Shown: in pieces, positions 52,503-63,390 of the stretch
Layout: each line of letters opens with the position of its first letter
How positions within the stretch are numbered: the first letter of the stretch is position 1
DNA from: Piliocolobus tephrosceles
Taxonomy: Eukaryota; Chordata; Mammalia; Primates; Cercopithecidae
Assembly: GCF_002776525.5 (NCBI RefSeq)
Contig: NC_045434.1
Location: forward strand, 111,159,081 to 111,223,080
DNA length: 64,000 bases
Direction of reading: 5' to 3'
Translations under genes and position numbers: made by a program
The notes under the pieces: model-generated
What the model was told of the DNA's origin: nothing
Database searches by the model: none
The model's input: only the letters and a program-made list of their open reading frames with translations

Positions 52503-52594
52503 TGTCAGATCAACCTGAGATTAAATCCTAGCTCTGCCACATATAGTTCTTTGATCTTTGGTATAAAATACTTAACCTCTTTGAACCTTGGGCA
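52503..52594 (-). mobile_element. MIR, first part, antisense
   Basis: AACCTGAGATTAAATCCTAG, CTCTGCCACATATAG and CTTAACCTCTTTGAACCTTG fit antisense MIR up to the point where it is interrupted by the LTR. Confidence 0.75.
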
Positions 52595-53742
52595 GTGCTA
52601 TAGTTTCAATATCGGTCCCCTCCAAAACTCATGTTGAAATTTAACCCCCACTCTGGCAGTATTGAGAGGTAGGGCCTTTAAGAGGTGATTGGATCTTGAG
52701 GGCAGAACTGTCAGGTGCATGGGGCCTGCACATAGTTGCCTACAACTCCTCTGTCCCCTTCATTTCACCTACTTTTTTTTTTTTTTTTTGGTGGAGTCTT
52801 ACTCTGTCGCCCAGGCTGGAGTGCAGTGGTGCGATTTTGGCTCACTGCAACCTCCACCTCCTGGATTCAAGCGATTCTCCTGCCTCAGCCTACTGAGTAG
52901 CTGGGATTACAGGAGCCTGCCACTATGCCCGGCTGATTTTTGTATTTTTAGTAGAGATGGGGTTTCGTCATGTTGGCCAGGCTGGTCTCAAACTCCTGAC
53001 CTCCAGTGATCCACCCGTCTTGGCCGCCCAAAGTGCTGGGATTACAGGTGTGAGCCACTGTGCCTGGCCATTTCACCAACTTTGTGAACTTTTCTTCTCC
53101 GTTTCCCCCGATCTGTTTGCCAGAGGGGTGGGACTGGAAACAGAACAGCTGTGGCTGCTTTGTCTCTCCCTTCCATGGTGTACTTATGGCCTGAGTGGTG
53201 ACTCACAGGAACCTGGCCACCTAGGTGCTATGCACCTTCTTAACCTTTGAACTGGAACTCTGGCTCACACAGGATTTTGAACAGCTGCAGTAAAAATCCT
53301 ACAGAAAAGCTGGATTCCTTTGCCTTATGTGGAAACAGCAAGGCTCCTCTGCCAGGTGCTCACCACTGGTCCTGGCAGAAGTGGCTGCTGCTGAGAGTGA
53401 CCTTCCAAATGCTTGGTGTAACTCGGCACTACAGGCTCGTAAATAAAAACCCTTTAGACACAGAAAAAAAAAATTCAAATATTTGATGTGAGCAGTGCCC
53501 TCATTTGTGGATTAATTCATTCATGGATTAATGGATTAAATAGTTAATTAATTAATTAGCATGCTCAGCCTCTCACCATGGGGTGCCCTGCACTACCTGG
53601 GGACTCCCCACCAGCAAGAAGACTCGCCAGATGCAGCCCCTCAGCCTGGGACTTCTTAACTTCCATCACTGTAAGAAATAAACTTTAGAAGTTAGTCAGT
53701 TTCAGGTATTCTGTTATAAGCAATAGCAAACAGACCAATACA
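52595..53742 (+). mobile_element. MaLR-like LTR split by an Alu, sense
   Basis: Starts TGCTATAGTTTCAATATCGG with AAAACTCATGTTGAAATTTAA and ends with GTAAGAAATAAACTTTAGAA ... ATAGCAAACAGACCAATACA. The middle (about 53.07-53.5 kb) is atypical. An antisense Alu sits at 52773-53068. Confidence 0.65.
52773..53068 (-). mobile_element. AluS-like, antisense
   Basis: Complete antisense Alu with target duplications CATTTCACCTACTTT (from 52761) and CATTTCACCAACTTT (from 53069), nested in an LTR. Confidence 0.94.
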
Positions 53743-53930
53743 GACATCATCTATAAAACTGAGGTAATAATAATACTCAATTTACAGGACGATTGTGAGG
53801 GTTGGAATACATCATGGGCCAGACACCGAGTCTTAAATGCATTAACTATTACTTTCATTAAATAAGAAAACGTATGCAAAGAGTTTGGCATGGTGCTGGG
53901 TGCATAGTAGCTACTCAATCATTGCTGGCT
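53743..53930 (-). mobile_element. MIR, second part, antisense
   Basis: CATCATCTATAAAACTGAGG, GATTGTGAGGGTTGGAATAC and GTGCTGGGTGCATAGTAGCT resume the MIR interrupted at 52.59 kb. Confidence 0.75.
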
Positions 53931-55230
53931 GCTTTATATAGTTATTCTTCAACCCAGTCCAATTTAGGAACTGCTGGCAAATTAATTTGCCTAATAAGCA
54001 TTTTTCATTATGTTTATCACTTGCTCAAAATCTTCTTTGGCTCTGTCTTGCCTGTTTCAGTAAGTCCAAACTCCATGCCACGCATTCAAAGCTCTACTTA
54101 TCAGTTCCCTCCTACCTTTCAGATTTTACCACCTGAATTTGACTATTCAGTGTATCCCATACATCCTCCTGGTTTTTCCTCCGCTTTAGCTTTGTTCAAA
54201 CTCATCTCTCTCCCTGGAATGCCCTTCTCGTCCCATTTTGCTCAGTAAATATTTGCTGAGTAAATAGATGGTGTCCTTTGGAAAAGCTGTCCAAGGGAAG
54301 CCAGTTCTTATTCATGCTATATGTCCCTCCTGTGGTGGGAACACACAGGGCAGATTATGTTTATTACCAGCAGGACTCTCAGTAGGGGAGGCATATATGC
54401 AACTGAGAGGTTTTAAAGAAGTCACCCCTGCTCTACAACCCCTCCACCCCTCCTGAATACTGATGCTACATAATACTGATGCCAAGAGGTGATATTGCTA
54501 AATTCCTCTTGTTTAATTAGCCTCTCAATTCAGGGCATATTTATCAAATACCTACAAAGCGCTCTGCAACTTGCCTGAAACTGTGCGGGTCAGAGCACAT
54601 TTAAGACCATCTGGCTGGAAGTGAGAAGACTTGAAAAACACTGGCAAACAATGCATGTGAATTCAGAGTTGGATTCTAAATTTTGTAATGCTGAAGACAA
54701 GTCTTTGACTAGGATGAGCCTGTGCAATAGAGCAAAGGTCAAAAGAGGTTATGGCCAGTCGAAACTTTGAAAGGGCCCTTCCTGGGGTGCATCTCCTTGT
54801 CCCACATGCTTTAAGAATGTATGGTATGCTAAGACAAACATCTGATGTAGGCTGGTGAAATGCAAACCAATATTCTGTATTCGTGTGATAAGCCAGGCCC
54901 AGGGCAGTCTCCTAAAAGGCAGCTTTCTTAAAATCACTGGCAACTTTCTGCTTCTAAACATATGGGTGCAAGGAGAGAGTTTTTTCCCCCAAGGACCAGC
55001 TCCCACACCCAATGTAGTCCATTTGTTCAGCACAAGCTCAGTTGTTGAAGATGCTAAGACATCTTTAATAACAGGAGCAGTAAGCACAGGGAGATGACAA
55101 ACAGACATATTTCTGAGTTTACTCAGTGTCTTAGCCCAGCTTAACTCACCATCTAGGCTTTTGGCAGGTCTCTAACCTGGATTCCCAGAATATTCTCAGC
55201 TCCCAGATTATTCAGAATAAGATAATAAAA
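53931..55230. other. Intergenic unique sequence
   Basis: No gene supported; reading frames up to 124 codons have no recognisable domain. A possible faint L2-like stretch lies at about 54.05-54.25 kb. Confidence 0.5.
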
Positions 55231-55236
55231 GTTAAA

Positions 55237-55470
55237 ATTGGAGCATGTGCTTTGAAATCAAATGAATTTGGGTTTGAACCCAGCTCAACCACTTACTAAC
55301 TCTGTGACCTTGAAACTCAAAGATGTTCTCTGAGGTTTGGTTTCCTTCTTTTGACAATTGGGGTGATACCACTGATGTTAGGATTTATTGTGAGGATTAA
55401 TGAAATGATGTGTTTGGAGTGTAGGCTCAATATTTGATGGTTAGCATCACCATAACAATGACTAGAGGTC
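55237..55470 (-). mobile_element. MIR element, antisense
   Basis: TTTGGGTTTGAACCCAGCTC, ACTTACTAACTCTGTGACCT and AGGATTAATGAAATGATGTG are the antisense MIR core. Confidence 0.8.
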
Positions 55471-55525
55471 CCCCACACTCCGTTCCACGCCCAAACTATC
55501 TCCTCCAAAGCTACCCAAATTCTAT

Positions 55526-55818
55526 TCTATTTTATTTTATTTTTTAAGACAGAGTCTCCTGTTGCCTAGGCTGGTGTGCAGTGGCACCATCTCGATTCAC
55601 TGCAACCTTCACCTCCCAGGTACAAGCGATTCTCCTGCCTCAGCCTCCCGAGTAGCTGGGACTACTACCACGCCCTGCTAATTTTTTTTTGTATTTTTAG
55701 TAGAGACGGAGTCTCGCCATGTTGGCCAGGCTGGTCTCCAACTCCTGACCTCAAGTGATCCACCTGCCTCGGCCTCCCAAAGTACTGGGATTATGGGCAC
55801 GAGCCACTGCACCCGGCC
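55526..55818 (-). mobile_element. AluS-like, antisense
   Basis: Antisense Alu after a TTTTA-rich run, ending GAGCCACTGCACCCGGCC; short flank match AAATTCTA on both sides. Confidence 0.92.
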
Positions 55819-55889
55819 CTAAATTCTACATTTAACAGCTCTCTTTGGTCTGTATTCTTCCTACACCTCTTAATAACAATAAGTGTAAA

Positions 55890-56095
55890 TAGTAATATTA
55901 GCCAAGCACAGCTATAACCTACTACATGCCCATGCCTGGGGTGGACACTTCCAAACGTTATCTCCAATCCTATTTCCAGTTTACAGTGCAGGAAACGGGA
56001 GCTCAGAGAAGGTAAGTGACTTGCCCAAAGTAAGTGGCAGAGGTGGAATTAGAACCCAGGCCTTCTCTCTCCAAAGCACATGGGCTTTCTACTTG
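55890..56095 (+). mobile_element. MIR element, sense
   Basis: CAGGAAACGGGAGCTCAGAG, AAGTGACTTGCCCAAAGTAA and GTGGAATTAGAACCCAGGCC are classic MIR core sequence. Confidence 0.85.
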
Positions 56096-56209
56096 GCCAC
56101 ATTTTCTCCTTTGCAAAGAGAAGGCCATTTTTCTGGATGCAAAGACCAGATACTCTAGCTTCCCCTTAACAACTTTCAGACCTTTTCTAATTGTTTGCCC
56201 CTGTAACTG

Positions 56210-56660
56210 TAATTAATTCATTTATTCACCCCACAAATGTTTATAGTGTATATCAGGTGCTAGGGATATAAAAATGATTAAGACAGTCATCTTCAGAGTT
56301 CACACTTTGATGGGGAAGACAGACACATAAATGGGTAAGTGAGGAAGCCAGTGATTACACGAAAGGGCACAGTGGGACCTCAGAGTCCAGGTGGGATTGG
56401 AGGAAGAAATGATGGCATCAGAAGAGCTTTCAAAAGACTTGGGTTGATTCGTTGTCCTGCTGTTTATTTCATTCATTTCAGAAATGTGTTTTAAGCAACT
56501 GTTCTGTTTCAGGCTCTAGGCTAAGCCCTGGGATTAAACGTAGGCATGGCTTCCTTCCGTCTGGCCAGGAGGGATGGACTGTAAATAATTAAATGACATT
56601 AAAATTGTCTTGGGGTTATGCCAGAAGGATGTACAAGTTAAATGGGTCAATGGAGTGGGG
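56210..56660 (+). repeat. Ancient interspersed repeat fragments
   Basis: Two similar openings, CAAATGTTTATAGTGTATAT ... CTAGGGATATAAAAATGATT and GAAATGTGTTTTAAGCAACT ... GCTAAGCCCTGGGATTAAAC, suggest two pieces of the ancient family also seen at 27.8 and 35.7 kb. Family name uncertain. Confidence 0.5.
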
Positions 56661-57240
56661 GTTGGGTGCACAAATAAATGGTTAATTCTCTAGGGCAAGG
56701 GTTGTTTCGAAGGTCTAATTTCTTTTGAACATGTTTTTTCTTTTTCCTGTTCATTCCTGTCTTACTGTTTTTTGTTTTTTTTGTTTTTGTTTTTTTTGCA
56801 TTTTAAATACCTTTGAGGATATCCCACAGACCATGCCAAGTAAAAATAGCACATCTAAAACTACATTTATATTTTACAACATTCTCCAGGGAAAGAAGCT
56901 TTAATTCAAACCACAATACGTCAGGACTGGACGATGTCTCCACAAGTAGCAACATCTTGGTGAAGTGAAGGAGATGAAACTTTGGCCATAGTATTACAAA
57001 ATGAATTATTAATTATGCTTTAACTCTGTTATTTGACCACTATTGTCCTCTATAGAGTGGACAATAGTGCAGGACAGAGTGCAGCTCTACAATTTTGTGA
57101 CTTTCCTCCCATAAATCATTTCTTAGACCTAGTAAACTTCAGACTAAGTCTGATTCAGATTAGGTGAAAGCATGTTCAATAAGAAGTCTTCAGAAATAAT
57201 TATGTTTAATATATGATAAAGGTGGCCTTTTACATCAGGG
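56661..57240. other. Unassigned intergenic sequence
   Basis: No gene; a T/G-rich simple stretch (TTTTTTGTTTTTT-type) lies at 56768-56800. Confidence 0.5.
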
Positions 57241-57249
57241 ACAATGTGT

Positions 57250-57620
57250 GGCCATTTGGAAAAGATAAAATTATATCTATAATATAGGCTTTTATACCAA
57301 AATAAAGTCCAGATGGATCAGAGATATTTAAATTTTGACAAATGAAATTCCAGAAGCACAAGAATATAGAAGTTTTTTTGGTTTTGTTTGCTTGCTTGTT
57401 TTTTCATAATCTCAGGGGTGGAAAAAGCTGAAGCCATAATATAAATAATTGATAAATTCAGTCAGATAAAAATCAAACATTTCTGCATGGTCAAAAAAAA
57501 TCACACAAATGATTAAAGTCAAATAACAAACTTGGGGGGGTGGGTGAGGATATCTAAAAATTATAACACAGCAAAACAATAATTATACATATTATTATAT
57601 TTTATTATATTTGTATCTAC
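57250..57620 (+). mobile_element. L1M fragment, sense
   Basis: AGTCCAGATGGATCAGAGAT, TGAAATTCCAGAAGCACAAG and AACATTTCTGCATGGTC are decayed L1 ORF2 C-terminal sequence; it resumes at about 58.2 kb. Confidence 0.7.
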
Positions 57621-58210
57621 GTCTATAACTATTATTCCCTCTAGAATTGCTCACATCTACCTGCCTCTCCAGGGCCTCAGTGGCTTGCTCCATAGGGTGC
57701 CCTGAACCCTTCCCTCTCTACCTTCTCCCCAGCAACACTGCCTGTCTCATCTCCCCTCAGGATGAAGACTGGGCAAGGGCCACAGTTGCAGAGGTACCCA
57801 AATCTGGAAGATATGATGCTCTCCTCCTTTGGTCTCAGGCGGGACATAGGACCTGGCTTTCCCATCATCTGTGCTAGGTGAGGCAACCCAGAAGTGCAGG
57901 ATAGTTAACGTCCTGTGGCAAAAGAGGATCTATGAGAGGGTGCAGATAGGAGGACAGATAAAATCCTCTCGTTCCCATTCCCACCATCCTTCACTCCTGA
58001 CAACTGATCAACTTAACTGAGCAACTGTCTGTATCCTCATGAAGCTATGGTCAGCCTGATAATGTATCATGTTGTATTTGCTTTCTCTCCTTTTTGTCCT
58101 CCCTTCTGTTTTTCCCTTCATGCATTCTGCTCTGGGCTTGCACTCCCTCAGTAAAGCATTACCATGTGAGCTTTGCTTCAGGCTCTGTTTCATAGAGGAA
58201 TCTGAGCCAA
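57621..58210. repeat. Possible LTR-like insertion within L1
   Basis: A block of different composition separates two collinear L1 pieces. Its right end (GGCTCTGTTTCATAGAGGAA) resembles the end of some old LTRs, but I cannot name the family. Confidence 0.4.
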
Positions 58211-59075
58211 GATCATATATAAAGAACTATTATAAAACAATATGAAAAAGACCAACAACCCAATAGAAAAGCAGGCAGGTCTAAATAGTTTACCAAAAAG
58301 CAACTATAAAAGCAAATAATCATGTAAATTCCTCTTAAAAAACGTGAAGAGATGTTCAATCTCACTCATAACATAAAACACAAAACAAAATTGTAGTGAT
58401 ATTTACTTTTTTACCCAACAAATGGAATATTTTGTAACGTGCTGTGTCAGCAAGGGATGGAAAAATAGACACTCTCATTGCTGGTGGAAATATACATTGC
58501 TATAACTTCTATGGAAGATAATTTAACAATATCTTTAAAAATAGAAAAAAATACACATACTTTTTAGTCCAGCAATTTTATGCTTACTTTTGTTTGTAAA
58601 AAGATTGGAGATAATCTAGCAACCATTGACTAGAGACTGGGTCTGCAAATTATGGTACAGCCATAAATGGGCACTTTTTAAAAAGAAAGAGGTTTTTAAA
58701 AGTGGACTGATATGACCCCCGTCTCTACCAAAAATACAAAAAATTAGCTGGGCATGGTGGCGGGCGCCTGTAGTCCCAGCTACTCGGAGGCTGAGGCAGG
58801 AGAATGGCGTGAACCCGGGAGGCGGAGCTTGCAGTGAGCCGAGATCGCGCCACTGCACTCCAGCCTGGGTGACAGAGCAAGACTCCGTCTCAGAAAAAAA
58901 AAAAAAGGACTGATATGGAAAGACCTGCAATTTATATTAAGTAAAAATATGTCTAGAAACATACATAGTAAACTGGTAACAGTGGTTGCCTCTAAGGTTG
59001 GGCACTTACTTAAAATCTTTTGTACCTTTGGAATTTTGTACCACGTGTATTATCTATTTTTTCCTAATCAGCTTT
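58211..59075 (+). mobile_element. L1M 3' part, sense (interrupted by an AluY)
   Basis: AAAAGACCAACAACCCAATA, GAAGAGATGTTCAATCTCAC, CATTGCTGGTGGAAATATAC and AACAGTGGTTGCCTCTAAGG follow L1 ORF2/3' UTR order on the plus strand. Confidence 0.82.
58715..58905 (+). mobile_element. 5'-truncated AluY-like, sense
   Basis: Begins at CCCCGTCTCTACC, so most of the left arm is missing, and ends in a pure A tail. Exact duplications GGACTGATATG lie at 58704-58714 and 58907-58917. Confidence 0.94.
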
Positions 59076-59158
59076 ATAGAGCAATAATTTATGTATAGTT
59101 AAACCACATCCATTTAAAATTTACAATGCAATGACTTTTGAAAATTATACACTTGTGA

Positions 59159-59440
59159 GGCCGGGCACGGTGGCTCACACCTGTAATCCCAGCACTTTAG
59201 GAGGCTGAGGCGGGCGGATCTCGAGGTCAGGAGATTGAGACCGTCCTGGCCAACATGGTGAAACTCCATCTCTACTAAAAATACAAAAATTAGCTAGGCA
59301 CGGTGGCACGTGCCTGTAATCCCAGCTACTCAGGAGGCTGAGGCAGGAGAATCACTTGAACCAGGGAGCTGGAGGTTGCAGTGAGCTGAGATTGCACCAC
59401 AGCAGTTCAGCCTGGTGCCAGAGCAAGACTCTGTCTAAGA
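59159..59440 (+). mobile_element. AluS/Y-like, sense, with giant GAAA tail
   Basis: Complete Alu from GGCCGGGCACGG to GACTCTGTCTAAG. The target duplication AAAATTATACACTTGTGA is at 59141-59158. Its partner is at 60099-60116, on the far side of the microsatellite, so the whole GAAA block belongs to this insertion's tail. Confidence 0.95.
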
Positions 59441-59448
59441 AGAAAGAA

Positions 59449-59480
<32 letters not shown>

Positions 59481-59894
59481 AANNNNNNNNNNNNNNNNNN
59501 NNNNNNNNNNNNNNNNNNNNNNNNNNNNNNNNNNNNNNNNNNNNNNNNNNNNNNNNNNNNNNNNNNNNNNNNNNNNNNNNNNNNNNNNNNNNNNNNNNNN
59601 NNNNNNNNNNNNNNNNNNNNNNNNNNNNNNNNNNNNNNNNNNNNNNNNNNNNNNNNNNNNNNNNNNNNNNNNNNNNNNNNNNNNNNNNNNNNNNNNNNNN
59701 NNNNNNNNNNNNNNNNNNNNNNNNNNNNNNNNNNNNNNNNNNNNNNNNNNNNNNNNNNNNNNNNNNNNNNNNNNNNNNNNNNNNNNNNNNNNNNNNNNNN
59801 NNNNNNNNNNNNNNNNNNNNNNNNNNNNNNNNNNNNNNNNNNNNNNNNNNNNNNNNNNNNNNNNNNNNNNNNNNNNNNNNNNAAAGAAAGAAAG

Positions 59895-59961
<67 letters not shown>

Positions 59962-60032
59962 GAGAAAGAAAGAAAGAAGGAAAGGGAGGAAAGGGAGGAA
60001 AGGAGAAAGAAAGGAAAGAAAGAGAGAGAGAG

Positions 60033-60099
<67 letters not shown>

Positions 60100-60100
60100 A
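59441..60100 (+). repeat. (GAAA)n microsatellite containing assembly gap
   Basis: GAAA units with GGAAA and GAGA interruptions (GGAAAGGGAGGAAAGGGAGG near 59980). A 400-base run of N sits inside it, so the true length is unknown. It is purine-only on the plus strand. Confidence 0.97.
59483..59882. other. Assembly gap, 400 N
   Basis: Undetermined bases inside the GAAA array. The round size suggests an arbitrary or estimated gap length. Confidence 0.99.
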
Positions 60101-60116
60101 AATTATACACTTGTGA

Positions 60117-60481
60117 AACCAGCTCCACAATCAAGACACAGAACATTAACGTTTCCCCAAAAGATGCCTCGTGCCCTTTGCCATCCATCGTCTCTCCCCC
60201 CTGGCCCCAGGTAATCACTGATCTGCTTTCTGTCATTAGAGATTAGTTTGCATTTTATATCAAAGGAATCACACAGTATGTACTCTTTTGTATCTGACTT
60301 CTGCACTCTGTATAATGATTTTGAGATTTATTAGTGTTGTTTGTGTATCAATAGTTCATTCCTGAATAGTGTTCTATTGAATGGATATACCCCATTTTGT
60401 TTATCCAGTCTACTGTTGATGAACATTTGGATTGTTTACAGATTTGGACTACATGAATAAAGCTGTTAACAATCATTTTGG
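60117..60481 (-). mobile_element. L1M 3' end, antisense
   Basis: AACCAGCTCCACAATCAAGA, GTAATCACTGATCTGCTTTC, GGAATCACACAGTATGTACT and TGATGAACATTTGGATTG are antisense L1 3' UTR sequence. The matching left piece (59076-59158) lies before the Alu at 59.16 kb, and the same L1 continues after the next Alu. Confidence 0.82.
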
Positions 60482-60764
60482 TTTGTTTGTTCCTGAGACA
60501 GAGTCTTGCTTTGTCACCCAGGCTGGAGTGCAGTGACACAATCTCAGCTCACTGCAACCTCCACCTCCTGGGTTCAAGCAATTCTCCTGCCCCAGCCTCC
60601 CGCGTAGCTGGGATTACAGGTGCCTGGCTAATTTTTGTATTTTTAGTAGAGATGGGGTTTCACCATGTTGGTCAGGCTGGTCTCAAACTCCTGACCTCAA
60701 GTGATCCTCCTGCCTCCGCCTCCCAAAGTGCTGGGATTACAGGCGTGAGCCACCACGCCCTGCC
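60482..60764 (-). mobile_element. AluS-like, antisense, with small deletion
   Basis: Antisense Alu from TGAGACAGAGTCTTGCTTTG to GTGAGCCACCACGCCCTGCC. It lacks about 10 bases around the usual CCACCACACCCGGC segment before GGCTAATTTTTG. Confidence 0.92.
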
Positions 60765-61145
60765 CAGCCATTGTTATGAACATTTGTGTATAATGTTCCA
60801 TTTGAGTGGAAATATGCTTTTATTTATTTTGGGTAAATACTGAGTGGAAAGGCTAGATAGTATGGTAGGTATATGTTAACTGTTAAAGAAATGCCAGTTT
60901 TTCAAAGTGATTTTATCATTTTCCATTTCTACCATAACAATTCAAGTTGTACTCATCCTTGCCAGTACTTGGTGTTGTTGGGTCTTTTTAATTTTACAAT
61001 GAGTGTATAGTGGTGTATTCACTATTTTAAAAGAAATATTTAAAATAAAACATAAATAAGTAGGTCATTACTTATAGCCTCTCCCTCCAAGTCTGTAAAT
61101 AATGCTATGAAAAAGCTGAATGTTGAAATTTTGAGAAGGAAGGTG
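60765..61145 (-). mobile_element. L1M fragment, antisense, grading into unassigned sequence
   Basis: GAAATATGCTTTTATTTATT, AAGAAATGCCAGTTTTTCAA and ATTTCTACCATAACAATTC continue the L1. From about 61020 the sequence is AT-rich and unassigned. Confidence 0.65.
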
Positions 61146-61147
61146 TC

Positions 61148-61855
61148 TAAGTTTTTTTCTATTGCTATGTAGCAACTGACCCCAAAGTTAGTAGCTTAAC
61201 ACAGCATACATTTATTATCTCACAGTCTCTGTGGGTCAGGAGTCCAGGCATGGTTTTGCTGAGTGTTCTGCTCAGTGTCTCACAAGGTGGCAATCAAGAT
61301 TTCAGCCAGGCTGCATTCTTTTATGGAGCTTGGGTCCTCTTCCAGCTCACATGGCTGTTAGCAGAATTCAGTTCCTGTGGTTGTAGGACTGGGCCCCTGT
61401 TTTCTTTTGACTGTCATCTGGGGCCTGCTCTCAGCTTCTAGAGGTCACCCACACTTCCTGGCATATGACTTTTTCACAGGCTGTCACAACATGGCCTCTT
61501 ACTTCTTCAAGGCCAGCACAAGAACCTCTCTCTAGTCCTCTAAGACAGAATTTCATACAATGTAGCAACATAATGTAACGTAAGTCTCGCACAATGTAAA
61601 GTGTAATGTATAATGTAACATGGGAGTCTATCCCACTGTCTTGGCCATTTTTCTTGTATAATGTATACATTTTTTACATTCTTATATACATTCTTGTCTA
61701 ATGTATAAATTTTTCTTGCATAATGCCATTTTTCTTGTATAATGTAACATGAGAGTCTATCTCACTGTCTTTGCCATTTTTCTATTGCTCAGACGAGGGT
61801 CACAGTTTCCACCCAATGACTCACTGGGGGGTCATCCTAGAATCTGTCCTACATA
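61148..61855 (-). mobile_element. MLT1-like LTR, antisense, with internal expansion
   Basis: CTTAACACAGCATACATTTA, TCTCACAGTCTCTGTGGGTC, CAAGATTTCAGCCAGGCTGC and TTCCAGCTCACATGGCTG follow the antisense order of MLT1 LTRs. The stretch 61550-61785 is a local duplication cluster (separate entry). Confidence 0.72.
61590..61785. repeat. Local repeat cluster built on CTTGTATAATGTAACAT-type units
   Basis: A 47-base segment at 61608-61654 recurs at 61737-61783 with three mismatches. Between them lie partial copies of TTCTTG(T/C)(A/C)TAATG. About 129 bases separate the copies. Confidence 0.85.
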
Positions 61856-61877
61856 GGCAGCATAATATGTCAAACTT

Positions 61878-62060
61878 GGGCGGTGGTTCTGTTTTGTGTA
61901 TACCTAAGAATCGCCTGGGGGCCTGTTAGTAGATAGATTCCTGGGACCTATCTCCAGAATTTCTGACTCAGTGAGTCTGAGGTGGGGCCCAGAGATCTGT
62001 TTAGTTAGACAGCAGTTAATTTCTCAGATGCATCTGAGACAGGTGGTCCCCAGGCCATAG
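61878..62060 (+). mobile_element. MER5-like DNA transposon fossil
   Basis: TGGTTCTGTTTTGTGTATAC, AAGAATCGCCTGGGGGCCTG, AATTTCTGACTCAGTGAGTC, GAGGTGGGGCCCAGAGATCT and AGGTGGTCCCCAGG match the MER5A interior in order. Confidence 0.65.
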
Positions 62061-62345
62061 CTACACAAACACCACCATGGAAGCTACTTCAGGAATTCGG
62101 AGAAGGGCACACTTGTATCTGAACCTCTCCTTTTCCTATAATCTAATGAGATTGACCGATTCCATCTTTTTTCTTGAAGATCAAAGAAGAGGACTGGGTT
62201 CTATTTATCAGCAGATTCCTATAGAGGCAAAGAGCACAGCCAGGGACAAAGAAGTCACCTGAAAAAACTTTAGGTAAAAATAATCTACTAGGACATTATC
62301 AAAAGGCAAGGTTAATGGATCAAAGTAAAAACAACTGGTAATATG
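62061..62345. other. Unassigned intergenic sequence
   Basis: No gene or repeat recognised with confidence. Confidence 0.5.
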
Positions 62346-62349
62346 ATAT

Positions 62350-62500
62350 TTAATAAAGTTTAAATTATGGTTCTACCACTTACTAGATATAAAACACGGA
62401 CAAGTAACCAACATCCCTGAGCTTCGAAGTCTGAAAAATGAAGATAATAGCTACTTCCCACATTTGTTACCCCATATAAATGGGACAATGTAGGCAAAAA
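62350..62500 (-). mobile_element. MIR fragment, antisense
   Basis: GTTCTACCACTTACTAGATA, CAACATCCCTGAGCTTCG and AATGAAGATAATAGCTACTT read as decayed antisense MIR. Confidence 0.7.
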
Positions 62501-62806
62501 ATATGCCTGGCATTCAAATATCTGTCAAATCCCATCTGAAAAACTGGAACCTCAAAAAGGATTCCAGATTGTCAAAATATAACCACAAAGATTGGTATTG
62601 GTACTTCTGTTCCTCTCCAAGACGAGTTGAAGAAATCAAGAAAGTAAAGAATGATGAAATAAAGATAAATACCAGGACCAATTAAAGATCTTACAAGTAT
62701 ATCACTTATACATCCAGAAGATAACTCCCTATAAGGAGAAAATAAGTTTAAAGACTGAGTTAAAAAAGAAATGTAACTATTAATTATCTACAAGAAAAAT
62801 AATTAG
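62501..62806. other. Unassigned intergenic sequence
   Basis: A-rich; no gene or repeat family recognised with confidence. Confidence 0.5.
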
Positions 62807-63097
62807 GCCAGGCAGGGTGGCTCACGCCTGTAATCCCAGCACTTTTGGAGGCTGAGGCAGGCAGATCACAAGGTCAGGAGTTTGAGACCAGCCTGGCCAA
62901 CATAGTGAAACTCTAATCTACTAAAAATACAAAAAAAATTAGCTGGGCATGGTGGTGCGCGCCTGTAGTCCCAGCTACTCAGGAGGCTGAGGCAGGAGCA
63001 GGAAAATAGCTTGAAGCTGAGAGGCGGAGGATGTTGCAGTGAGCCAAGATTGCGCCCCTACACTCCACCCTGGGAGACAGAGCAAGACTCCTTCTCA
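62807..63097 (+). mobile_element. AluS/Y-like, sense
   Basis: Complete Alu from GGCCAGGCAGGGTGG to GACTCCTTCTC, with a small internal duplication GGCAGGAGCAGGA before the right-arm end. Its A tail grades into a GGAA/GAAA microsatellite. Confidence 0.93.
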
Positions 63098-63137
63098 AAA
63101 AAAAAGAAAAAGAAAAAGGAAGGAAGGAAGGAAGGAA

Positions 63138-63186
<49 letters not shown>

Positions 63187-63197
63187 NNNNNNNNNNA

Positions 63198-63241
<44 letters not shown>

Positions 63242-63290
63242 AAAAGAAAGAAAGAAGGAAGGAAGGAAGGAAGGAAGGAAGGAAGGAAAG

Positions 63291-63357
<67 letters not shown>

Positions 63358-63372
63358 GGGAAGGAAAAGAAA
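63098..63372 (+). repeat. (GGAA)n/(GAAA)n microsatellite containing assembly gap
   Basis: A tail, then GGAA units, then GAAA units, a second GGAA block (about 63253-63288) and GAAA again. Purine-only. Ten N at 63187-63196 mark an unresolved length. Confidence 0.97.
63187..63196. other. Assembly gap, 10 N
   Basis: Undetermined bases within the GAAA array. Confidence 0.99.
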
Positions 63373-63390
63373 AATCACAAATCACAAGAC

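Noticed and set aside
59352..60246. Open frames of 231-296 codons through the GAAA array
   Set aside because: They are artefacts of a stop-free GAAA/TTTC repeat and of the N run read as unknown residues.
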